Shown here in pieces: positions 6,753 to 14,611 of a DNA stretch of 14,611 nucleotides (the first letter of the stretch is position 1; every line of letters starts with the position of its first letter). The position numbers and the translations under genes were made by a program. The DNA is from Aureococcus anophagefferens. Lineage: Eukaryota; Sar; Pelagophyceae; Pelagomonadales; Pelagomonadaceae. The notes beneath the pieces are model-generated. The model did not search any database, was not told the origin of the DNA, and saw only the letters and a program-made list of their open reading frames with translations. Where the stretch lies: assembly GCF_000186865.1 (NCBI RefSeq), contig NW_008705596.1, positions 238,500 through 253,110 on the forward strand, given 5' to 3'.

Positions 6753-9087
6753 ATGTTGGGCGCTTCCTCCTCTGTACCGTTTCATTCGGCTTCGCTGTAC
6801 GTCGGTGATCTCGCCACAGATGCCTCGGAGGTACGACCACTATACTTATACCTGCAGAAACACGTCCGCGCAGGGACTCCTCTTCGAAATATTCAATACA
6901 GTCGGTCCAGTTGCTTCGATCCGCGTATGTCGAGATGCCGTGACGCGACGGAGCCTCGGTTATGCCTATGTCAACTTCCACAACGTCTCTGATGCGGAGC
7001 GGGCGTTGGATACTATGAACTACACGTTGATTAAGTCAAAACCATGCAGGATCATGTGGTCGCAACGGGACCCGACATTGCGCAAGTCTGGTGTTGGCAA
7101 TGTCTTTGTCAAAAATCTGGACTCATCCATCGACCACAAAGCTCTGTTTGACACATTCTCTCTCTTCGGGAACATTCTGTCGTGTAAGGTGGCAACAGAT
7201 GAGGCGGGTCGGTCGCAAGGGTATGGCTATGTTCATTACGAATCCGAGGATGCTGCAACAGATGCCATAAACAAGATTAACTCGATGACTATATGTGACA
7301 AGGAGGTTTATGTTGGCCACTTCGTGAGGCGTACAGAGCGGTCCGGGCAATCAGACTGGACAAACCTGTATGTCAAGAATTTTCCTGCTGATTGGGACGA
7401 AGCAACGCTTCGCAAGGCTTTCGAGATGTTCGGTGCCATAACGTCGTGCAAAGTTCAGCCACTCACCAAGGCCCCCGTGGCAGCCAAAATGTCAGCCATA
7501 GATCAGGATACAGATCTGGCTGCCAAGGCTGAGGGACGCATTGCAGCTCGTGAGAAGGCAGAGGTTGCTAAACGTGTCGCCCTCGATGCTGGTGACGACG
7601 TGGCCGCTGCCGCAGCAGAAGAGGCTCTGACGGCTCTTGCAGGCGAAGAGGCCGACGCTGCAGCGGCCGCAGCTGCTGCTGATGGTTCTGCATTTGGCTG
7701 GGTGAACTTTGAGGGTCACGACGCAGCCGTTGCCGCGATGGACGCCCTAAACGGGGCGAGTGAGCTGCCTGGACACGCTGGAACCGCCCCAATCACTCTC
7801 AAGTCCCCGCTTTTCGTGGGTCGTGCGCAGAAGAAGGTAGAGCGCGAACGCGAACTGAAGGCCAAATTTGATGCAGCCAAAATTGAGCGCATCAAAAAAT
7901 ATCAAGGCGTGAACCTCTTCGTCAAAAACCTTGACGATGCCTTAGATGATGATCAGTTGCGAGAGCATTTCACCGAATATGGTACGATCACCTCCGCTCG
8001 TGTCATGCGCGAACCAGCCACTGGTACATCCCGTGGCTTTGGATTTGTCTGTTTTTCCTCACCCGAGGAAGCCGCAAAGGCAGTCACAGAAATGAACAAT
8101 AAGCTTGTTCTTGGCAAACCAATATTTGTTGCGCTCGCCCAGCGTAAAGAGGTCCGCCGCGCACAGCTCGAGGCGCAACATGCACAACGTCGGACAGCAG
8201 GCCCCTATGGAGCGCACCCTGGCGGGATGGGTGCTGGTGGCGTCCCACCACACGGCCCTCAAGGTCTTCACCCTGCGCATCTTAGTGCGCCATATGGTGC
8301 CGCAATGCCGATCATGTACGCGGCTGGAGCACCTGGCGGTCATCCTATGGGCATGGCGCCTCAGGGCCACCCCGGTGTCCCCATTGCCGGTGTACCACCC
8401 AATGCTCGTGGCTATGTTATGGCACGTGGCTCACCTCGCGGGCCGATGACGGACCCCCGCGCTGGCTTCGGACACGGTGGCGCACCGCGCCAAGGAGGGT
8501 ACCCAATGCACCCAGGTCAGATGCAACAAATGAGCAGCCAGGGGGGTTCAAATCGGCGTTCAAGGAATCGTGGTGGTCAGGGCGGCCAAGGTCAAGGTGC
8601 GCAGCAATATAAGTACACTCAAAATGCCCGTAACGCTGCCAGCATGCCTCCAAATATGCCACAACTCCCTCCGCAAGCACATCTTATGCCGCCCACAGTG
8701 GGTCAACAGCCTGGTCAAGGGTTCCCCGGTGGCCCTGGTGTTGCACCACCCATGCCACCTTTACCTCTCCAGCAGCCGCCACCGCCTGGTTCTAGCCAGT
8801 CTCAACGGCGAGCGCCTGAGGACCCGCTCACATTATCAGCTCTTGCTAATGCATCCCCGACCTTACAGAAGAATATGATTGGCGAGCGACTCTACCCTTT
8901 GATTCATCATTCGCAACCAGAGCTGGCTGGAAAGATTACTGGTATGTTACTCGAGATGGACAATTCCGAGCTCCTGCATTTACTTGAGTCACCAGATGCG
9001 CTCCGCATGAAGGTGGCCGAGGCCCTCGAAGTGCTAAAACAGCACCAAGCGCAGCTCCAGCAAGTCCCCCGCGAAGAAGCTGCTTAG
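6753..9087 (+). CDS. PABPC1: Cytoplasmic poly(A)-binding protein (four RRMs plus MLLE)
   Basis: Predicted join: 6753-6830, 6874-9087; 763 residues. PABP binds mRNA poly(A) tails and links them to eIF4G and to PAM2-motif proteins. The 43-nt phase-0 intron (GTACGA..GCAG) splits RRM1; without it the first RNP2 strand (SLYVGDL, residues 14-20) is in the wrong frame. RRM1 is about 14-90 (RNP1 LGYAYVNF 54-61), RRM2 101-180 (VFVKNL; GYGYVHYE), RRM3 189-345 (LYVKNF; AFGWVNFE) and RRM4 372-450 (LFVKNL; RGFGFVCF). A Gly/Pro/Met-rich linker (about 460-675) precedes the C-terminal MLLE domain (676-750) with KITGMLLEMDNSELLHLLES. RRM3 carries an insertion of about 70 residues (225-297), rich in alanine and charge, between strands 2 and 3. 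Usual length is about 580-660 residues, so the insert and long linker explain the excess. An open frame starting at 6640 is not the true N-terminus. Confidence 0.95.
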
Positions 9088-9255
9088 GGGGCGCGATGCC
9101 TTAAGTTCCCTTTGCGCAAGTTTAAGCCGAGAGAGCAGGCCCGCCGGGCTAAAAATTGCATTTACAGCAGTACAATATGTTTCCGGTAACGGGTTAGTGA
9201 GTTCAACGTTAAAGTATAGACCACCCATCATCATCCAGCTAAATAAAACTGCTGG
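9088..9255 (+). promoter_or_regulatory. PABP 3' UTR with possible poly(A) signal
   Basis: An AATAAA hexamer lies at 9242-9247, about 155 bp after the PABP stop codon. It fits a canonical polyadenylation signal, but whether this organism uses AATAAA is unknown. Confidence 0.4.
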
Positions 9256-9850
9256 TTGTGGTGGTCCTCTCCCAGCTCGCCGCTTCCCCGGGGTCCGGGG
9301 TGGCGCGGCTTATATTTTTTGGGTCATATGCCACTGGTTTCTACTAACATCCAAGGGTTGAGTTTGAGTGATGAGTTGCTGAGGCATTTGAGGGCAGAGA
9401 TGTGTGGTGTGTATGAAATGGCTATGGGTGTGTCGTCAGAGGACGGCTCCGCCCCGGCTGCGCCGATCCATACCGACATACTCCTGACTTTGATGGTCGA
9501 TTTACTACCATATGAGAATTCTGATAAATCAGAGTTTTCTGAGGAAAGGTTTCACGGTTTTGAGGCAGCCGCCCTACCCTGCCCTCCTCCATCCCCGCTG
9601 AGGTGGCTGCGCCATCCAAGCGCGGTCCGTCGGCCTTCATTCTGGCATCTTTAATTGAAACTGAGCTCAGCCCCCCCTTGAGGGAGGATTTTACTTTGCT
9701 TCCTTTAGCTCAGGCTAGTGGGAGATACAAAGGCCAAGTGGACGGAAACTTGACAATTGCAAAGCAACCGGATCGATCGAAAAAGCAATTCAAAAAAAAA
9801 AACAATCAGGCTGCGAGCAGCCCTTTTGCAGCGTCGATGGGCGAAATTCT
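9256..9850 (+). pseudogene. Transposon-like open-frame relic leading into repeat copy B
   Basis: One forward frame from about 9328 has protein-like sequence (GLSLSDELLRHLRAEMCGVYE, then LLTLMVDLLPYENSDKSEF). Around 9595-9605 plausible sequence moves to another frame (AAPSKRGPSAFILASLIETE, then PLREDFTLLPLAQASGRYKG), suggesting one frameshift in a single older frame. The second part lies within repeat copy B. I do not recognise a domain, so calling it transposon-derived is an inference from its link to a dispersed repeat. Confidence 0.3.
9638..9761 (+). repeat. Dispersed repeat, copy B (downstream of PABP)
   Basis: Same orientation as copy A; the core at 9663-9728 has one indel and two substitutions relative to 6584-6650. 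It is followed by GGATCGATCGA at 9770-9780, weakly like a tRNA box B, and by an 11-base A tract at 9792-9802. That order (box A-like, box B-like, A tail) is what a tRNA-derived SINE would show. The box B match is imperfect and is not shared with copy A. Confidence 0.8.
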
Positions 9851-10620
9851 CGTCTTCTCCAGCCCGTAGCTCGACGCAGGCGCAGAGTTGCGCAACGATC
9901 CCCGCGGCTGCGAGGACCGGAACCCTGTGTCGCGGACACATTCCCCGCGGGATGTCACTCCCGAGGATTGCGCCGCATCGCGCGCGGGGCGTCCCAAGGG
10001 GTCGGAAGAGGGCTTTCGGCGTCCCCCGCACCCTTTTCGACCGTGTTCGAGCGCACGGAGCGTCGGAGATCGTTCGTCTATGTACCGCGGGCGTCCCATT
10101 TGATCCGCTCGGCCATCGACGTCGAAAACATCGACCGCCAACGCGCGCATAGAAACGTGGCGCGGCAGCCCGACCGGCCCCCACGTCCAGAAACGCGGTC
10201 TGGGCCGTCACCACCGCCCGAGCCCCGTCCCCAGTATATGTCCGGTGGGATCGAGTACATCTCCAGCGGTGGAGGGCCACCCCGCGGTGCCGATCTCGGC
10301 CGTTTCGTCGTCCCCATGGAGGCGCGGAACGCCGACTTCTCCGCGTCGGCCGCTGCCGCTGGAGATGGGCTGGATCCTCCTCATACCGCCAAAGAACGCG
10401 TCCGACGCGATCTCCAGCGGCAGAGACACCTTCACCGCTGCGGACTCGGCCACGTTCGGAGCGCGTCCATCGCGTGTAATTGCTTCAAGAATCGCAACGA
10501 TGCAGCTCCTGAGCGGTTGCTTTTGTTGCTTTTTTAGCCCGGTGGGAGGTGTGGCGAAGCACGACAAGTGGCTGCCGCCACACGGAGGGACCCCCAGCAG
10601 ACCCCGATTTTGGTTTACCA
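9803..10620. other. Unassigned GC-rich region, probably decayed mobile DNA
   Basis: Several long open frames exist on both strands, but they overlap one another and none shows a domain I recognise; GC-rich sequence makes such frames common. The stretch has a 14-bp perfect inverted repeat (10353-10366 and 10410-10423) and a further direct copy of ATCTCCAGCGG at 10259-10269. I found no terminal repeats with a target duplication here. Confidence 0.4.
10353..10423. repeat. 14-bp perfect inverted repeat with 43-nt spacer
   Basis: CTGCCGCTGGAGAT at 10353-10366 is the exact reverse complement of ATCTCCAGCGGCAG at 10410-10423. The first 11 bases of the right arm recur as a direct copy at 10259-10269. 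Confidence 0.8.
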
Positions 10621-11075
10621 TGCCATGAACTTAGACTTTGGCATATACATGATTAGCGATTGGTTCAATCATACCGTTTCATACCATGCTTGTTTCCACC
10701 ATGCTATATATACACCCTTATTGGTTCCAACATAATAATTTCCCTAAAATATACCACTGGGGCGTATGTGCCTTCCTAGTGGCTCGCTCAGGCTGGTACG
10801 GAGCCACTCAGGTTCTTCCCTCCCCCTTAATGCTTTCTAACCCTGTTATAGTTGCGTCCCGCACTGTACATGTAATAGACGGAGAGTCTTCCTGGACCTA
10901 GTGAGGCAGATCCTCTGCCCGTTCGCCCCGTAGCCCCGGCCCCCGTATAGGACGGCAGGGCAGCCCCATTAGGCTGCATCCCTGTCCCGGAGTTCACTAT
11001 CTCGCTACTGGTAGTGTCCTCCTTCATTTCCCCTTTGTTCCCATTGAGCAACATTATTGTGCTGCGACGGTGCGG
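10621..11075. other. Region downstream of the CEP131-like gene; no gene seen
   Basis: This stretch, more AT-rich up to about 10760, should include the 3' UTR of the minus-strand CEP131-like gene. It has two small hairpins: GGCAGA-TCC-TCTGCC at 10905-10919, and a two-part stem at 10956-10984 (CAGGG/CCCTG outside CAGCC/GGCTG). No protein-like frame was found. Confidence 0.5.
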
Positions 11076-12862
11076 TCACGGGCGGAGTCTGCGGTAGCTT
11101 GCAGCAAGTTTGCCGAGGTGGCTGTGGCGAACCTGTTCAAGATCCAGCGCGTCATGAGTCTCTTCCGCTGCCCTGTTGTGATTCTTGAACTCGAGTTTGA
11201 CATCTTCGTCCTTCGAGGTGAGAAATCTCTGGTGTGCCTCGCGACATTGTGCCAGTGCAAAACGATGACAAGCGTCTATCCGCTGGAGACCGGCGGTAGC
11301 AGCATCATAAGCAGCCAATGATGCGGCAATCGACGAGTCCAAGGCGTCGAGCGTCGCGGCTTTGACCCGTCTTTGCTTTAGATGGCTGTCTGCGAGGTTC
11401 TCAGCATGGCTCTTGACCTCATTGCGTGGTTCGGTAGCACCTATTTCAACGTAGTGATGATGGTGTTGTGCGGCGGCCTCTGCAGCGAGCAGCGCGCAAT
11501 GCTGTTCTCGAAGAACACCTGCCATTTCAAGGACAGCGACATACTTGTCGACCCATTCTGCACGTAATGCTCTTATCTTTGCGGAAGCTATTAGATGTGC
11601 AGCCTTGAGGCTTGCACGGTGCGTGCTTGCAGCCTGAGCTTCCTTGCCCTCCCAGACGACTGCAATTTTTTGAATGTGACAAATGGAGGCATCGATTGTC
11701 GTGTCACGCCGCCGTGCAAGATGTGAGGCTGCCTCTGCAACGGCATCGGCAACAGTATTGTCGCGGACCAACGCTGCCATCTCCCCCCATGCAATCTGGT
11801 CAGCAAGTCGCACTTTGATCACGACAGCCTGCCCACGGAACAGGAGGCGCATCGCCATGTCGCGCTCACGAACAAGCCGCGCGTGCATCTCTTTGAGACG
11901 CTGCTCAACAACGGCTCTTCGCTTACCCTGCTCGTGCTGGTACCACAGCGATTCCTTCTGTCGCCATTCAAATAGCTGTACTCGCAGCTGTGATAATGCG
12001 TCCGCTTGCTCTTTTAGTGCAGTCGCGTACCGTCTTCTTGCTTCCCGCTCCATTTCAACCTCACGACGCCTGAGATGCTTCCTTCCATCAAGTTCACTCG
12101 TCATATGCTTCTCTCGAGCTGCATCCCAGATCCTTGATTGCTGCGTAGTTAGTTCCACGTCTACGCCAGCGCGCAGTGGCGCCTTGTTACGTCCCAACGT
12201 GTAGTTTGCTTTCCAATATCACCACGATGTTTCTCCATCAGTCGATTGAGTTCAGGTTCTAGTCCCTTAACTGTAAACTCTCGGATTGATTCGGTTTGCG
12301 CCCGTAGGTATCCCTTCTTTCGAGAATTCATACCCCTCTCCCACCTAGTTATCTCAACATACAAGCAATGACCTCTTAGCACGACACCGCACACGACGCT
12401 GCTCTTGATGTTGTAACTAGAGCACTACACTCAGATGCTGCTCTCGAGACGACGTGTGTCATCTCATATTCATCAGCCTGAGGATCCAATTCATTAGAAG
12501 CACACAATTATAAGTTCCACTTTCAGACGCAACATATGCCTTGGCTTTGGAGTTCAATTCTCTGCAATTGATGGACAGTTGCTTTTTGGCGTGAACAAGT
12601 CCCTAAAAGGTCTGGATACATCCCACTCCTTTGCACCTCCACACTGGGATCGCGCTTCGACTTGGCCTAGATGTTTGAAAAGCATGCTGTGGTGCTGGTT
12701 TGACGCGTTTCGAACGAGCGTGGCACCCCGCTCTTTAAGCTCATCGATCTCTCGACGTCGAGCAGTGATTTCTTTGCCAATTGCACCGCCCAACAGCCGC
12801 GCCGCTTTCCTTTGATCATCAAGATCCATTTTCATCTGTACAACGCGGGCCTTAATTGCCAT
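11076..12862 (-). CDS. CEP131: CEP131/AZI1-like centriolar coiled-coil protein
   Basis: CEP131 is a centriolar-satellite and basal-body protein needed for cilium formation (family knowledge). The key evidence is REFTVKGLEPELNRLMEKHR (about residues 136-155), matching the hallmark VKGLEPE block of the family, preceded by SRKKGYLRAQTESI in the expected spacing. The rest is charged coiled coil; LRRREVEMEREARRRYATAL and ASAKIRALRAEWVDKYVAVLE align in order with CEP131 segments. Proposed exons, in minus-strand order: 12862-12620, 12561-12529, 12477-12418, 12352-12191, 12140-11076 (520 residues). The last intron (50 nt) is well supported; the first three (58, 51 and 65 nt) are tentative, and the 11-codon second exon is the least certain. 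Animal CEP131 is about 1,080 residues, so the N-terminal half is missing here. The ATG at 12862 leaves only 138 bp to TRAPPC11, so there is little room for more exons. Confidence 0.72.
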
Positions 12863-13000
12863 GCTTTTACGCGACAAATATCTGACAAATCTTCAAGTTT
12901 GATTCTCAATTTAGCCGGCGCACACATGGGTGGCGCTGGCCTGCTGAAAAAGACGCGCCGACCACTATTGCGTGCGTAATACTCGGTCAGATAAAGAATA
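12863..13000. promoter_or_regulatory. Divergent intergenic promoter region (CEP131-like / TRAPPC11)
   Basis: The start codons of two genes on opposite strands are separated by about 138 bp, so both promoters should lie here. No TATA box is obvious; the sequence includes a GC-rich core (about 12914-12962). The function is inferred from position only. Confidence 0.5.
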
Positions 13001-14611
13001 ATGCAAAACTATCCTGCGGAACTTGTGGAGAAGCCGCGGCCACTATGTTTTGTGCTCTCTGAGCTAGGCGGGGAAGGTGGGCTTGGCGACCGTTTGATCG
13101 CTGGCCTGCTAGCCAAGGAGAATGAATTCGAAGCTAAGCTTCGATACAAATCCGTTCCACTGACCCATCGTTTCATGAGGAAGAGGGACAACGATTTGGA
13201 TCGTCGTGCATCAGACGGCTGCCCATTGGAGACATATGTCATACGCGGACTGTTGAAAACTGCGTGGTTACAGCGTCAATTTTTGGAACGTCCAGGCGTT
13301 GTTGTCATCACGAGGCGTGCACCAAATATCCACGACTTACATATACCCGAGTCAATTGTCGAAAAATTGGATTCTCTGCGCCTAGATCTTACCGGCCGTG
13401 ATGTTTGCATGATATTGGTGCTCGTGGTACCAAACTCTGAGGGGCAGGACCGGCTTGAAGGCTCCACGGCTGATGGTGTGAGCACTGAAGACTCCTCACC
13501 AATGCAAGCTATTGAGGAGATGCCCACGAGCATAATCGAACCCTCGAAAAATCAATGTTCTAGTGGTACACCTGCTGAAAACGTCTCTGCGGGCGGCAAT
13601 GTTTACATCTCACATGAAAGTTATGGTATTCTTTTGTGCTTAGTATAAACCCAGTGTCAGAGGTCTACGTATAGGTAGTGCGGTCCCGACATTACATTCG
13701 GAGGACAATGAGAGGCTGTTGATGTCGGTGCGTAGGCGAACTCTAGGCAATAATCGGGCGTTTCTACAGCATGATTTTAAAATCAACTGTTCGAGCTTAG
13801 GTGCATCAAGTCTCTTTGCCAATCCCTGCGTGAAATTATAATGCAGAAATCCGCATAAGTACGGCGGCGCGCTGATTACCTATGATTTTTTGCAGGTGCT
13901 TCGTGATAGTGATCTTACTAGAGACCACCGGGGCCGCATAAAACAACTTCGATGTATGCTGCAAGACTGTGCTTTGCGGCACTACCTCAATCGTGCTCGG
14001 AGAATCAAGAAGTGGGAAAAGACTCTGCAGTGTTGGACTGTGTCTCGTTTGTAACAGTCCCGCGACAAATCCTCATTTCATGATAGGAGACGGGGTTCGT
14101 CATCGGCTCCATTAGTTGTGCGATATTCTTTTAAAGTTGCATGGCTCTATGAATTTCAGGGGCACAACGAGAAGGCATTGCGTCATTATAGAATCGCGTA
14201 CAATGCATTATCAGCACTATCTTGTGTGGGTGTGAAGTCTCTGAGTGCTCCATCACCGTTCCCACCCGAATTTGGAGATCCCCGTGGTCAAGTTAAAGGT
14301 GTTGCCGACTATGCCAATTTCAAGATATGCCGCCTCGCGCTACAACACAACCGAATAAGAGAGGCAGCAACGCAAATCCAAACACACCTTTGGCACTTCA
14401 GGAAGGTGCCTGCAAGTGACGCGCCTCATCAGCATTGGGGTTGGCTCAGTCGACAGCATGTTGTTTTTGCACAGCTGATTGCACATCATTCTGCACCAAA
14501 TCTGGCCGATGATCTGACGTTCTCAGTTGGCCGCGCCCCGTGGGGGCAGAGCTTCCGGGCAAATCAAATACATGAGTCAAAAATGATTGCTGTAAGACAG
14601 GGAGTAGGCAT
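13001..14611 (+). CDS. TRAPPC11: TRAPPC11 (trafficking protein particle complex subunit 11), 5' part
   Basis: The gene runs off the right edge; about 479 residues are visible. TRAPPC11 is a TRAPP III subunit acting in ER-Golgi traffic and autophagy. Proposed exons: 13001-13625, 13675-13829, 13896-14029, 14087 onward (introns of 49, 66 and 57 nt). Visible signatures: an N-terminal NYPAELVEKPRPLCFVL; RGLLKTAWLQRQFL at residues 82-95; VEKLDSLRLDLTGRDVCMIL; then, after a low-complexity linker, ALRHYLNRARRIKK; and the foie-gras region with VVRYSFKVAWLYEF, NEKALRHYRIAYNAL, ANFKICRLALQHN and WLSRQHVVFAQL. The first intron's acceptor and the third intron's boundaries are the least certain: an 18-nt and a 75-nt intron also keep the third frame, but 57 nt fits the family spacing best. 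ATG 13001 is the first in frame and gives the conserved N-terminus. Confidence 0.9.

Noticed and set aside
6640..6873. PABP starting at 6640 as one uninterrupted frame
   Set aside because: That N-terminus lacks the first half of RRM1; the proper SLYVGDL strand is in another frame beginning at 6753 and joins through a 43-nt intron.
9761..10535. Inverted AAAGCAACCG / CGGTTGCTTT as ends of a transposon
   Set aside because: The accompanying similar segments are not in mirrored order and no target duplication adjoins them.
9705..10621. Several 115-190-codon open frames on both strands
   Set aside because: They overlap each other, lack recognisable domains, and long frames are expected by chance in GC-rich sequence.
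1..14611. CRISPR array, bacterial operon or prophage
   Set aside because: No direct-repeat/spacer array is present, and all identified genes are eukaryotic with introns.

Overview
The window is nuclear DNA of a eukaryotic protist that builds flagella. It carries five recognisable eukaryotic genes: an outer-dynein-arm docking protein, APC/C subunit 2, poly(A)-binding protein, a CEP131-like centriolar protein and TRAPPC11. Introns are spliceosomal (GT..AG) and very short, about 38-66 nt; I placed them by reading-frame continuity and family similarity. Genes are compact (TRAPPC11 and the CEP131-like gene are divergent, about 140 bp apart), while the gaps are GC-rich and full of transposon debris. 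The species cannot be named from this sequence alone; a small-intron flagellated protist (for example a stramenopile, rhizarian or other alga-like lineage) is an inference.

Layout. 3-848 (+): 3' part of an ODA docking-complex coiled-coil protein, cut by the left edge. 849-2969: about 2.1 kb without a host gene. It holds two separate 19-bp-period tandem arrays, overlapping hairpins and, at 1526-2508, a 983-bp non-autonomous DNA transposon with 16-bp terminal inverted repeats starting CAGGG and a perfect 8-bp target-site duplication (hAT-like). Inside that element the palindrome TGTGCCGGCACA is clustered near both ends. 2970-5120 (+): APC2 in three exons. 5481-6475 (-): an internally deleted Ty1/copia-type retrotransposon remnant. 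6753-9087 (+): cytoplasmic poly(A)-binding protein, with a large alanine-rich insertion inside RRM3. PABP is flanked by two direct copies of a dispersed repeat (about 6560-6676 and 9638-9761). 9256-10620: transposon-like debris with broken frames. 11076-12862 (-): CEP131-like gene in about five exons. 13001-14611 (+): 5' part of TRAPPC11, cut by the right edge.

The host genes do not form a pathway. Two are ciliary/centriolar (ODA docking protein, CEP131-like), and the others serve the cell cycle (APC2), mRNA metabolism (PABP) and membrane traffic (TRAPPC11). The newest-looking items are the hAT-like element with its subterminal palindrome clusters, the PABP RRM3 insertion, the short CEP131-like protein and the repeat pair around PABP.
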